This document shows positions 7,206-15,530 of a DNA stretch of 64,000 bases, one piece after another. Under the pieces are notes generated by a model, which was not told the origin of the DNA, searched no databases, and saw only the letters and a list, made by a program, of their open reading frames with translations. Origin of the DNA: Bacillota bacterium (GTDB lineage Bacteria > Bacillota > Clostridia > Clostridiales > Clostridiaceae); the NCBI GenBank assembly GCA_021781745.1, contig JAJXWH010000007.1, forward strand, positions 62,001-126,000, given 5' to 3'. Position numbers and translations under genes: made by a program. The stretch's first letter is position 1, and each line of letters opens with the position of its first letter.

Positions 7206-8045
7206 CTATTTAGCTGAACATGAATATAATTCTTGTTTAAGCTTTTCTGCTGTAGAAGGTGAGGCAGTATAAATCATTACTTTCAAATCAGGATAATTTG
7301 AAAGCTGTAAATTCACATGTTCAAACTCCAATTCTCCAATTCGAGGATGATTCCATAATTTATGACAGTCAGTAACAGTTTTAACTTCATAACGAGGCCA
7401 CCATTTTCTGAAAAATTCACTTTCTTGCTTAAACTTTTCAATCATGTCGTGTAATCTTGAATCTTGAGGATGTCTAGCACAATCTGCCCTAAATCTCGCT
7501 ATCATGATTTTAGCACGTTCTTCCCAATCTGAGTTGATTTCTTTTTTGAATGGATCAATTAAAAATTGATGCAATATGTTCGGTTTTGGATTTATGCTGG
7601 CAGAATATGAAGGGAATCGAAACAAAATTTCTGAGGCACGATTCCATAATAGTACATCCCAATATTTATCCATTATATACGCAGGATGAGGTTCCAACGC
7701 GAAAACAGTTCTTTCTAATCCTGTACTAATTTCTTTATAAATTTCTGATTCTTCCATTTCATCAGATTTAGATAATAAAAAAAGATATCGGCGTTCATCA
7801 TCAGATAATCTTAAGGCATTAGCCAAGCTTTCCAATATTTGATGAGAAGGGCGTACGTCTTTCCCTTGTTCTATAGATGTATACCAAGAAACACCGACAT
7901 TGGCAAGTTGAGCCACCTCTTCTCGACGAAGTCCTGGTGTACGGCGTCGTCCATGTGATGGTAATCCAACCTGTTCTGGTGTAAGACGCTCTCTAGCTAC
8001 ACGCAAAAATTCACCTATGGAGTGCTGCATTGTAATTTCTTTCAT
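7206..8045 (-). CDS. XRE-type HTH regulator with MmyB-like ligand domain
   Basis: 279 aa. An N-terminal helix-turn-helix (about 10-80) contains RRRTPGLRREEVAQLANVG and WYTSIEQGK. A C-terminal PAS-like MmyB domain (about 105-270) has PAYIMDKYWDVLLWNRAS and RFRADCARH. Proteins of this build usually repress a neighbouring oxidoreductase gene and may bind a fatty-acid-like or electrophilic ligand. Start ATG 8045 has GGAGGAAG about 6 nt upstream. It is divergent from the intact SDR at 8186. Its paralogues lie at 12984-13820 (intact) and 9329-9875 (broken). Confidence 0.88.
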   Translation of the reverse strand: MKEITMQHSIGEFLRVARERLTPEQVGLPSHGRRRTPGLRREEVAQLANVGVSWYTSIEQGKDVRPSHQILESLANALRLSDDERRYLFLLSKSDEMEESEIYKEISTGLERTVFALEPHPAYIMDKYWDVLLWNRASEILFRFPSYSASINPKPNILHQFLIDPFKKEINSDWEERAKIMIARFRADCARHPQDSRLHDMIEKFKQESEFFRKWWPRYEVKTVTDCHKLWNHPRIGELEFEHVNLQLSNYPDLKVMIYTASPSTAEKLKQELYSCSAK

Positions 8046-8185
8046 TTATCTTCCTCCTCATATCCTACTACTCTCAATCGTAGGATAATTACAATATGGT
8101 TGAAGTATTTTAACCATGATATATTAGCAATATAACATAAAAGTAATTAACAAACAAAACTATTTAGATTGGAGTGAATTAATTT

Positions 8186-9040
8186 ATGAAGATATTTGTA
8201 ACAGGGGCAACAGGAAAGGTCGGAAGTCGTTTTGTACCTTATGTACTTAAGAAAGGTCATGCTGTCCGTATTCTTGTAAGAAGTGCTGAGAGAGCACTTG
8301 CGTTGAAAGAACAGGGGGCAGAAGTGGTATTGGGTGACCTTTTGGATAATGATAATCTCACTGAAGCCATACGAGGTGTTGATGCTGTGGTACATATAGC
8401 TGCCCAATTTAGAGGTGGTATTAGTGAAGAAGCAGCTCAGGCATTGAATCAAGATGCAACCATTGCATTAGCTAAAGCAGCTCTAGATGCAGGCGTAACA
8501 AGATTTATTTTTACAAGCACTAACAATGTATACCGCGATATGAATGTAAACAGACCATGCAGAGAAGATGATATTCTTGTGCCAGCTAAACTGATATATC
8601 CCAAAACAAAAATTGCTGCAGAAGAAGCTTTGCTAAAATTACATCGTGAGCAAGGGTTAGATATTCGTATTATGAGACTAGCGTTTGTTTATGGTGATAG
8701 TGATCCACACATTGAAGAAATTTTGCCTTTCATTAGTAAGTGGAATCCTTCAAAGCAACAATCTATAGTACATCACGACGATGTTAGTCAAGCATTACTG
8801 CTTGCTGTTAATACACCAGGTATTGGAGGTCGCATTTATAATGTTGCTGACGATAACCCTATTACTGTAGGTGAATTATTTCAATTACAAGGGGAACCAG
8901 AGCAGGCAATTCCTGATGGTGGATGGCCTAGTTTTAATCAATGGGATATGGTAGCAGATACAAGAAAGATTAAAACCGAATTGAATTTTCAACCGAAATA
9001 TCCTTCTATTTATGTAGCTAGAGATATGGGAGCATTGTAG
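8186..9040 (+). CDS. NAD-dependent epimerase/dehydratase (extended SDR)
   Basis: 284 aa. GATGKVGSR at the N-terminus is the NAD(P)-binding GxxGxxG motif. FTSTNNVY supplies the Ser, and LIYPKTKIAAEE supplies the YxxxK catalytic pair. A variable substrate domain follows. The substrate is unknown, and extended SDRs act on sugars, aldehydes or steroids. The start has GGAGTGAAT upstream. It faces the XRE regulator at 7206-8045 across a promoter region that is a diverged duplicate of 5347-5450. A decayed copy of the gene lies at 5450-5773. Likely an inducible detoxification reductase. Confidence 0.85.
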   Translation: MKIFVTGATGKVGSRFVPYVLKKGHAVRILVRSAERALALKEQGAEVVLGDLLDNDNLTEAIRGVDAVVHIAAQFRGGISEEAAQALNQDATIALAKAALDAGVTRFIFTSTNNVYRDMNVNRPCREDDILVPAKLIYPKTKIAAEEALLKLHREQGLDIRIMRLAFVYGDSDPHIEEILPFISKWNPSKQQSIVHHDDVSQALLLAVNTPGIGGRIYNVADDNPITVGELFQLQGEPEQAIPDGGWPSFNQWDMVADTRKIKTELNFQPKYPSIYVARDMGAL

Positions 9041-9161
9041 TTGCAATTTGCAAAAGCATTATATTAAAAGGTACACAAGCTTGGTTATTTGGGAGATTTT
9101 AAAACATCTGCGGTAAATTTTCTATCAGAATACATACAGAAATTATAATATTAATGAAATA

Positions 9162-9189
9162 GAAAGCCCATTCATTTCAGTGGGCTTTC
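9162..9189 (+). terminator. Terminator after the epimerase gene
   Basis: GAAAGCCCA (9162-9170) pairs perfectly with TGGGCTTTC (9181-9189). No other feature was found in 9041-9328. Confidence 0.8.
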
Positions 9190-9328
9190 GTGTTGTTTAA
9201 AGGTAAATTTGCAAAGAAAACTGAGTTGAAATATCAAGATAAATATGGAAGTGTTTGAAAGAGTATATGTACCAAATATGTATCTAGTATCTTTAACGAT
9301 CTAACATCAAGAGTACATTCCACGTGGT

Positions 9329-9875
9329 TTAACCTATTAGAAATTGTTTTATCTTTTTTTCAGTATCTGAACCGGGAAATGCTGTAAGAATAGTCAGTTT
9401 TAAATTTCTATCTGATAAAACCATATAGCTGGTATACTCAAAGTTCAAATGATTCTTAACATGTTACGTTTAGAAGTATCAAGTTTACTATAATCATAAA
9501 GAAGTTTTTCAGAAGCTCTATTCCATGCAATAATATTGTAGCGTTGATCAAGTATAGTTGCTGGAGAAAACTCTATGTTGTCTATCACATGCTTAAGCAT
9601 TGGATTAACAGTATTATCATAGGTGGCTATTTCCGTTGGAGGTGTTAACCTCGCAAGGTTGTAAAGATGCATAGTTTCCTTTTTATCAAGCATTAAAATT
9701 CTGGCTAAACTTTCGAGGACTTGTGAAGATATGGTTATGGGACGTCCTTGTTCAAGCCATATATACCAAGTTAGCCCAACTTCAGAAAGAAAAGAAACTT
9801 CCTCTCGTCTAAGCCCAATTGTTCTTCTTCTCGTACCTTCAGGCAAACCAACATGTGAGGGTAAAATCTTTGCTA
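9329..9875 (-). pseudogene. Broken XRE/MmyB-like regulator
   Basis: On the minus strand the frame reads AKILPSHVGLPEG, TRRRTIGLRREEV and TWYIWLEQGR, then a start of the MmyB-like domain, and stops soon after KRNMLRII. It is a close relative of 12984-13820. After the stop, another frame resumes with LNFEYTSYMVLSDRNLKLTI and ends at TAA 9329-9331, matching the C-terminus of the relative. So about 200 bp are deleted and the frame is shifted. The first ~20 codons are missing too: homology ends at about 9875, where a flavodoxin-fold fragment begins in the opposite direction. Confidence 0.8.
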
Positions 9876-10189
9876 CACCTATATATATTTATCAAATGTC
9901 TGCACACTTGAAAATTATTATTGATAGACTCGTTGCTTATATGAAAGAAGATTATTCAAGCTACCTTTCTCCTAATAAAAAGGTGTTATTTGTATCTACA
10001 TTTGGCGGAGGCGATATAACACAATTCAAGAACTATTTTGACTTAACTGGTAAAAGTCTTGAAGTTTTAGGTTTTGGTGAATACAAAATCCTGCTTACGG
10101 GAGGTTTGCGTGAACCAAAAGAGTTATTAGAACGTTCAGAAGTTTTGTCAGAAGCAAAAGAGATGAGTGAATGGTTATTAAATAAATAG
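9872..10189 (+). pseudogene. 5'-truncated NADPH:FMN-type oxidoreductase
   Basis: From ATPIYIYQMSAHLKIIIDR onward the frame matches the second half of flavodoxin-fold NAD(P)H oxidoreductases (FMN-loop PIY...MSAHLK...DR), running to the stop at 10187-10189. The N-terminal half, with the GSPR-type phosphate loop, is absent. The frame upstream belongs to the antisense strand of the broken regulator. The junction at about 9871-9875 removes both 5' ends and the divergent promoter of what was once a regulator/reductase pair like 12271-13820. Confidence 0.8.
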
Positions 10190-10238
10190 AGAAAAGACTT
10201 ATTTAATAAAAAATCATAGAATATTAAGATATTAAGAG

Positions 10239-10277
10239 GCAGATTACCATTTTAAAGTAAAGGTAATCTGCTTTTTT
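10239..10277 (+). terminator. Terminator between converging genes
   Basis: GCAGATTACC (10239-10248) pairs perfectly with GGTAATCTGC (10262-10271), followed by TTTTTT. It may serve both strands. Confidence 0.85.
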
Positions 10278-10339
10278 GGGGAATTTCTATCGCTAATACT
10301 CCATAATTTTGAAACAAAAGATAATCCGATTGTAAAGTA

Positions 10340-11230
10340 CTAAGCCCTATCAATATCCTGAATTAGTGCGAAATGCCTAGGCTGCCATCCAAGTCTTTCT
10401 TGAGTTAAAGCATTGGATGCTGGAATGTCTGTAGCGACAGACTGTCCTAGAGGACCGAAATGATTAACTGCTTCTTCTGGGGATATAGATTTAACTGGCA
10501 GGTTAAGACGACGGCCGATAGCTTCTGCAATTTCTCTCATAGGCACCCCTTCATTTGCTACTGCATGAAATATTGAACCAGCTGGTGCTTGTTCCAGTGC
10601 TAGTCTGTAAAGATGAGCAGCATCAAGTCTGTTAACGGCTGGCCAGCGGTTAGAACCATCGCCTACATAAGCAGAGAAGCCTTTACTGCGAGCTATTTCA
10701 ATAAGTATAGTAACCAAGCCATATCGTTCACCATCACCATATACTATTGGAGCAGGGCGCACTACTGACACACGCACATCTTTAGATGCTAGCGAAAGTG
10801 CCAACGTTTCTGAAGCAGCTCGAGGACCTGCGGTTAAGCTCGAACTAGCTTTATCATCTTCTGTAACGACGTAGCCAGGTTTGATGCCTGCAGTCCCAAA
10901 TGTAACTACTAATGGTTTATTAGATCCAGCAAGTGCAGTGCCGAGTGTATCGATAGCACGACGATCAGTCTCACAGCAAGCTGCAAAATTTGCAATAAAA
11001 TTGTCATGATCAAAGGCTGCATGAATTACACCGTCAGATGAGGAAGCACCACTGCAAAGGCTCTCTAGATCCTCCAAAGATCCACGATGTGCTGTAGCTC
11101 CAGCAGCAGCAAGCGATGCAGCTGATGCATCCGACCTAGCAAGACCTATTACCTCATGCCCTGCGCCAATAAGCTCTTTGACAATTTCAGAACCTATAAA
11201 TCCTGTAGCACCTGTAACAAAAATACGCAT
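10340..11230 (-). CDS. SDR-family NAD(P)-dependent oxidoreductase
   Basis: 296 aa. It begins MRIFVTGATGFIGSEIVKEL (nucleotide-binding GxxGxxG) and continues with an extended-SDR body (SVVRPAPIVYGDGERYGL, NRWPAVNRLDAAHLYRLALE). No canonical YxxxK is obvious, so catalysis may be atypical, as in the NmrA-like/DUF-type SDRs. Start ATG 11230 has AAGGTGGAG at 11237-11245 on the complement. The GTG at 11242 would overlap it. The gene is noticeably G+C-richer than its surroundings, a sign of transfer. It is divergent from the TetR gene at 11581 across 350 bp crowded with TTACA/TGTAA motifs. Confidence 0.82.
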   Translation of the reverse strand: MRIFVTGATGFIGSEIVKELIGAGHEVIGLARSDASAASLAAAGATAHRGSLEDLESLCSGASSSDGVIHAAFDHDNFIANFAACCETDRRAIDTLGTALAGSNKPLVVTFGTAGIKPGYVVTEDDKASSSLTAGPRAASETLALSLASKDVRVSVVRPAPIVYGDGERYGLVTILIEIARSKGFSAYVGDGSNRWPAVNRLDAAHLYRLALEQAPAGSIFHAVANEGVPMREIAEAIGRRLNLPVKSISPEEAVNHFGPLGQSVATDIPASNALTQERLGWQPRHFALIQDIDRA

Positions 11231-11259
11231 ATTAAACTCCACCTTTCAAGTTGATTATA

Positions 11260-11358
11260 CTTACAAAGTTATAAGTTACAATTTATAAAGTATGTAACTT
11301 ACATATGAATTATATCACTCTGCTTTACAAGTTACAAGTGATTTTATATGTAACTTAT
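11260..11358. promoter_or_regulatory. Cluster of TGTAA/TTACA operator motifs upstream of the SDR gene
   Basis: AAGTTACAA (11273-11281), the perfect palindrome TATGTAACTTACATA (11291-11305), the direct repeat TTACAAGTTACAAGTG (11325-11340) and ATGTAACTTAT (11348-11358) fall within 100 bp. They resemble operators of a TetR-type repressor, most simply the one encoded at 11581. Confidence 0.6.
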
Positions 11359-11505
11359 TATCAAGTTGATCTTCAATTAAGAGGTCTTAAAAATCCCGAT
11401 GAATAATACTTAATGTAAGAATGGGATAGCTAAAATTGCAGTCGCTTTTTAACATATTTCATTAAAAAGCATACTAACAGCTACATTAGATTAAAATTTA
11501 ATTAG

Positions 11506-11550
11506 TTACAATTGATGTAATTTGAAACATAAAGTCAAAAATGGTATAAT
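11506..11550 (+). promoter_or_regulatory. tetR promoter and operator
   Basis: TTACAATTGATGTAA (11506-11520, inverted TTACA/TGTAA with a 5-bp spacer) abuts a strong promoter: TTGAAA (11522-11527), 17 bp, TATAAT (11545-11550). This position suits autoregulation. Confidence 0.65.
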
Positions 11551-11580
11551 TGAAAATAAAAATAAGAAAGCGGTGATAAA

Positions 11581-12162
11581 TTGGATAAAATATCGTTAGA
11601 TAAAGAAATGATCCTTAATGCAACAGAAGAAGTCATTCGCCGTTTCGGACCAGATAAAGCTAATATCACTGACGTGGCAAAATCATTAAACGTAAGCCAC
11701 GCTGCTATTTATAGATATTACAATGGAAAAACAGCCTTATGGAATGCTGTTACCGAACGATGGCTTACACATTTGCATGCTTCATCAAATCAAATATTAA
11801 ATGGAGATAGTCCTGCAGATGTTAAACTTAGCAATTTACTCGAAAACTTTGTGGAAGCTAAACATAACAGTGCCATAAATGATCCAGAAATGTTTGCAAA
11901 TTACATAAAACTAGCTCAAAGCTCAATGGAAGTAATAGAAAAGGGCAAAGAAGAAGGAATTAATTGTATTGAGAAGGTTATAGTACAAGGAATTACAGAA
12001 GGTATATTTTTTACAGAATCTCCTTATCAAGAGGCAAGAGCACTATATCTTGCAACCAGCGTTTTTATTCATCCAAACTCGTTCGAAGATCCTAACCGAA
12101 AACAAAACATAAAATCTGTTGTCAATCTTCTAATAAGAGGACTTAAGAATTCTAATAGATAA
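11581..12162 (+). CDS. TetR/AcrR-family transcriptional regulator
   Basis: 193 aa, the usual TetR size. The N-terminal HTH runs through AKSLNVSHAAIYRYYNGKTA, with the YRYY recognition helix. The rest is a helical ligand/dimer domain. TTG 11581 is the start, with GCGGTGA just upstream. It is divergent from the SDR gene at 10340-11230, and both promoters carry TTACA/TGTAA motifs. These also occur at the nitroreductase promoter (5922-6012), so its regulon may include that gene. The inducer is unknown, and electrophiles or quinones are guesses from the neighbourhood. Confidence 0.88.
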   Translation: MDKISLDKEMILNATEEVIRRFGPDKANITDVAKSLNVSHAAIYRYYNGKTALWNAVTERWLTHLHASSNQILNGDSPADVKLSNLLENFVEAKHNSAINDPEMFANYIKLAQSSMEVIEKGKEEGINCIEKVIVQGITEGIFFTESPYQEARALYLATSVFIHPNSFEDPNRKQNIKSVVNLLIRGLKNSNR

Positions 12163-12173
12163 ATACTTTATAT

Positions 12174-12206
12174 AAGAAATGGCCGACAATAAGTCGGCTA
12201 TTTCTT
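12174..12206 (+). terminator. Terminator after the tetR gene
   Basis: AAGAAATGGCCGAC (12174-12187) pairs with GTCGGCTATTTCTT (12193-12206). Confidence 0.8.
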
Positions 12207-12270
12207 ATGGTGGTGTGCCCAGCATGATCACGTCAGGCGGTCTAACAGTTAATAATTATGTTATAATGCA

Positions 12271-12852
12271 TTATTTTTGCAAATTAACTCCAAGTGTTTT
12301 CGCTTGTTCTTCAATTTCTAGAGGTATTTCATTTTTAGAAGCAGCTCCATCTATAGTTATACTTCCAAGAATATTATATCCACCAGCTTTAAGTACTATT
12401 TCTATTGCTTGCAGAGTACCTTTACTTTGGGTTGGGAGTTGACTAATTGGAAAAGGCGAATTGCACGCTGTAACCATAATAGCCTTTTTCCCTTTGTGTA
12501 ATGGAATAGGCATTTCTAAACCACTCGCTGCTATTTCCTCAAAGGCAGTGAGATTTCTATCAATAAGAATTTTTAATGGGCCTGATATGTTCCCAAAGTA
12601 GGTAGGACTACCAATAACTATAGCATCAGCAGATCGAATTTTATGCCATACATTATGTCCATCATCTTTAGGAAGAATGCAGCTTTTATTTGGTCTGCAC
12701 TGTAAACAGCTTATACATGGCTTTACACTCAAATCATAAGAGTGAATCCATTCAACTGTATGCTTTGAGTCAATTTCTTTTTCAATACACTTCATTGCAC
12801 CAATAGTATATCCGTTTTTTCTAGGTGAACCATTTAAAAATAGTATTTTCAT
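12271..12852 (-). CDS. NADPH-dependent FMN reductase-type flavodoxin-fold protein
   Basis: 193 aa. It starts MKILFLNGSPRKNGYTIGAM, the GSPR loop that binds FMN phosphate. CISCLQCRPNKSC is a Cys-rich segment common in clostridial iron-sulfur flavoproteins. It is followed by IVIGSPTYFGNISGPLKILI, the second FMN loop. It probably reduces quinones, azo compounds or iron-sulfur partners. The CxxCxxC-x5-C spacing resembles the [4Fe-4S] motif of iron-sulfur flavoproteins, so a cluster is plausible. GGAGGG precedes the start. It is divergent from the XRE regulator at 12984, the intact version of the broken pair at 9329-10189. Confidence 0.85.
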   Translation of the reverse strand: MKILFLNGSPRKNGYTIGAMKCIEKEIDSKHTVEWIHSYDLSVKPCISCLQCRPNKSCILPKDDGHNVWHKIRSADAIVIGSPTYFGNISGPLKILIDRNLTAFEEIAASGLEMPIPLHKGKKAIMVTACNSPFPISQLPTQSKGTLQAIEIVLKAGGYNILGSITIDGAASKNEIPLEIEEQAKTLGVNLQK

Positions 12853-12983
12853 GAATAATTACCCTCCATTTGTATATTTTATAGGATTAGAATATGTTAT
12901 AAATATAATATAAAGTTTTATGATGATATAGGAGCGTATTTATACTGGTATAAATAATAATAGGATAAGAAGGAAGTTTGAAT

Positions 12984-13820
12984 ATGGAGAAACAGCGATA
13001 TAAAGAACTAGGAGATTTTTTGAAAACCCGAAGAGCCAAAATCTCACCATCTCAATTAGGAATTTCTGAAGGGTTAAGACGTCGCCGTACACCAGGTCTT
13101 AGACGGGAAGAAGTGGCACATATTGCAGGTATAGGATTAACTTGGTACACTTGGCTTGAACAAGGACGCGCTATACAAGTATCGGCAGAGGTACTGGAAA
13201 GCCTGTCTAGGGTACTAATGCTTAATAAACAAGAACGAATTCATCTATATACTTTGGCAAGACAAGCTCTTCCAACAGATATTCCTTCATACCAAGAATC
13301 TGTTAGTGAGATGCTGCAACATGTGTTGGATAATTTATTACTGAGTCCGTCCTTTATTATGGATACGAGATGGAACATTATTGCATGGAATAAAGCTGCA
13401 AGTGCTGTATTTGCTGATTTTAGTAAAATAGATGTGAGTAAGAGAAATATGATTAAGATGATGTTTACATATGATGATTATAAGAAATTATTTATAGACT
13501 GGGAATCTCATGCACAAGGAATGCTGGCAAGATTTCGATCAACAATTGGACACTACATTGAAGATCCCTGGCTTGCTAAAATCATTGAAGATCTTAAAAG
13601 AGAAAGTGATGAATTTAATTTATGGTGGACTCGACATGATGTGCAGGGAAATAGTGAAACATACAAAAAGCTAAAACATCCAATTGTAGGTGAACTTTTT
13701 TTTGAATTCATTAGTTTTGACGTTTCAGATAATTCTAACTTGAAATTAATTGTTAATACACCCTCTTCGGAAACAGATACTGATATAAAAGTAAAATCAT
13801 TGCTAGAACACGTTATTTAG
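12984..13820 (+). CDS. XRE-type HTH regulator with MmyB-like ligand domain
   Basis: 278 aa. The HTH region has RRRRTPGLRREEVAHIAGIG and WYTWLEQGRA. The C-terminal MmyB-like domain has PSFIMDTRWNIIAWNKA, ARFRSTIGHYIED and the LWWTRHDVQG segment. ATG 12984 is preferred over TTG 12978 because AAGGAAG lies about 7 nt upstream. It is a paralogue of 7206-8045 and closer to the broken copy at 9329-9875. It is divergent from the flavodoxin-fold reductase (131 bp apart), and I infer that it represses that gene and itself. Confidence 0.88.
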   Translation: MEKQRYKELGDFLKTRRAKISPSQLGISEGLRRRRTPGLRREEVAHIAGIGLTWYTWLEQGRAIQVSAEVLESLSRVLMLNKQERIHLYTLARQALPTDIPSYQESVSEMLQHVLDNLLLSPSFIMDTRWNIIAWNKAASAVFADFSKIDVSKRNMIKMMFTYDDYKKLFIDWESHAQGMLARFRSTIGHYIEDPWLAKIIEDLKRESDEFNLWWTRHDVQGNSETYKKLKHPIVGELFFEFISFDVSDNSNLKLIVNTPSSETDTDIKVKSLLEHVI

Positions 13821-13896
13821 GTTATTAAGTGTGTTATTAATAAAATGTAACTTATCATATAATCTGTTTAATATGTAGAAGTAGTGCATAAACAAA

Positions 13897-13918
13897 ATGA
13901 CACGATAAAGTGTCTTTT
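13897..13918 (+). terminator. Short terminator hairpin
   Basis: GACAC (13899-13903) pairs with GTGTC (13910-13914), followed by TTTT. It lies between the ends of the converging genes 12984-13820 and 13917-14234. Confidence 0.5.
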
Positions 13919-14234
13919 AAGCAATAATTACTTCGCCTTTTCCAATAATTACAATTCTATAACTAGGTTCAAGAGGAATTAAGTTATAGTTTCCTGATTT
14001 AGGTGGTAAATGAATAGATTGTATTTGACGTTGGTCTTCATCAAAAAGTGCTATATAAACACTATTATCAGGTGATATATTTTGAATAGTATAACGATTT
14101 TTTGGCGTAACATTGAGGTTAGACAATTGATAAACACCTTCCTTAAATGCAGTTACTGCAAATGTGGGAATTAATGCAAGAGAATTAAAGAATAAACATA
14201 CTAAAATTAATGTTACTGCAATATTTTTTTTCAT
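13917..14234 (-). CDS. Small secreted protein, paralogue of 14277-14588
   Basis: 105 aa. A signal peptide (MKKNIAVTLILVCLFFNSLA, then IPTFA) is followed by an ~80-residue mature domain: FKEGVYQLSNLNVTPKNRYT, SVYIALFDEDQRQIQSI and YRIVIIGKGEVIIA. Start ATG 14234 has AAGGTGG 9 nt upstream. The mature part looks beta-rich, has no cysteines, and has no family name that I know. The paralogue upstream shares about half its residues with the same layout. The pair is probably cotranscribed and exported, but the role is unknown. Confidence 0.75.
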   Translation of the reverse strand: MKKNIAVTLILVCLFFNSLALIPTFAVTAFKEGVYQLSNLNVTPKNRYTIQNISPDNSVYIALFDEDQRQIQSIHLPPKSGNYNLIPLEPSYRIVIIGKGEVIIA

Positions 14235-14276
14235 AATATAAAACCACCTTCCCAATTAGCAATATAAATGTTACTT

Positions 14277-14588
14277 TTAATCAATAAATACATCCCCATT
14301 ACCAACTATCGCGATTCTGTAGTCAGGTTTAAGAGGTAATAAATTATATTTTCCAGATTGTGGGCCTAATCGTATAGATTGAAGTTGAAGTTGATTTTCA
14401 TCAAAAAGAAGTATATAAACACTATTTTTCGGTGATACATTTTGAACACTATAGGTATTGTCTGGCGAAAAATTAAAATCAGCTGCTTTATAAACACCTT
14501 CTTTAAAAATGTTAGCAGCAAATGTGTATTGTGTCAGACTAAATAACAAAAATATTGAAATTGAGAATAATATTATAAATTTTTTCAT
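14277..14588 (-). CDS. Small secreted protein, paralogue of 13917-14234
   Basis: 103 aa. A signal peptide (MKKFIILFSISIFLLFSLTQ, cleaved near TFAA) precedes a mature domain FKEGVYKAADFNFSPDNTYS, SVYILLFDENQLQLQSIRL and YRIAIVGNGDVFID. AAGGTGG lies 7 nt before ATG 14588. It is the first gene of a two-gene tandem (42 bp gap) that arose by duplication. The shared core FKEGVY, QN(I/V)SP, NSVYI-LFDE and GNYNL/GKYNL marks an unrecognised beta-domain family. Confidence 0.75.
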   Translation of the reverse strand: MKKFIILFSISIFLLFSLTQYTFAANIFKEGVYKAADFNFSPDNTYSVQNVSPKNSVYILLFDENQLQLQSIRLGPQSGKYNLLPLKPDYRIAIVGNGDVFID

Positions 14589-14683
14589 TGTATAACCACC
14601 TTGAGATATTAATAAAAACAACAAATATGAATAATTTTATTATGTGAAATTCTAAATTAAATATTCAAATTTCAGGCTAGTGA

Positions 14684-14902
14684 TTTAAGAAAAAAGTTTA
14701 CTTTTCTTATTTAGTTAATACAAAAGAACATCCAATTCTTATAGCTGGTGATGCATGTTGCATCAGTTTAAGTATTGAAAAAGGTGTTGGTCCTTCAGGT
14801 TCAAATACGATACTTGGACAAAAATCATTTCAAAATATGATGCAGTTTCTTAAAGATGATCAAGAGGTAAAATTATGGATAGGACACGAATTTCCGAAAT
14901 AA
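14684..14902 (+). pseudogene. C-terminal remnant of an MBL-fold (metallo-beta-lactamase-like) hydrolase
   Basis: An open frame with no usable start encodes EHPILIAGDACCISLSIEKG, the GDA region whose Asp bridges the two metals in MBL-fold lactonases. It ends with VKLWIGHEFPK, carrying the final His ligand (GH). The N-terminal HxHxDH motif and about two thirds of the protein are missing. Nothing coding precedes it. It ends at TAA 14900-14902. Confidence 0.6.
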
Positions 14903-15059
14903 ACTGTTTATCTGGAAAGTGATGAATAATTTGTAGATTTGACATAGTAATTAATATAGATTATGTTCTTAAAAAACTGAGTAATATAATATTTACAATT
15001 TATGATATAATTAGCTAAAGTATAAATGGTGATTTATGGGAGGGATAGGAGTAGAGTTT

Positions 15060-15530
15060 ATGATTAGATATGGAAAAAAAGAAGAACTGGTAAAAGTTAA
15101 TGAATTAAGAAAACAGGTGTTTGATATACACGCTAAAGCTCGTCCTGATATGTGTCGAGATGAATTTTCGGCAGAATTTCAAGATATGATTTATGGGTTA
15201 TGGGGAAGTGAAGATTCTGATGTGATTGTGGCAGTAATAGACAACATTATCTGTGGATTTGCAAGCGTTGAATATATCAATAAGCCGATATCCCCATATA
15301 CACAGGCGAGGCGATATTATCACATATTAGAATTTGGAGTTGATGAAAAGTATAGAAGACAAAAAGTAGCAACAGAAATGTTTGAATTTATTAAGAAAGA
15401 ATCTATAGAAAAAGGATTTGATAAACTAGAACTAGATGTTTTTGCATTTTATGAGGGTGCAGTAAAGTTTTATGAATCTTTAGGATTTTCTGCTTACCGC
15501 ATATATATGGAATATGGAAACAATAAGTAA
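15060..15530 (+). CDS. GNAT-family N-acetyltransferase
   Basis: 156 aa with a GNAT fold. It contains VIVAVIDNIICGFASVEYI (strands 2-4), then FGVDEKYRRQKVATEMFEFI (the acetyl-CoA loop RxxxxA/G), and a C-terminal FYESLGF motif. Start ATG 15060 has AGGAG 8 nt upstream and is better than the earlier in-frame codon at 15036. The substrate cannot be told. It stands alone between non-coding stretches. Confidence 0.85.
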   Translation: MIRYGKKEELVKVNELRKQVFDIHAKARPDMCRDEFSAEFQDMIYGLWGSEDSDVIVAVIDNIICGFASVEYINKPISPYTQARRYYHILEFGVDEKYRRQKVATEMFEFIKKESIEKGFDKLELDVFAFYEGAVKFYESLGFSAYRIYMEYGNNK

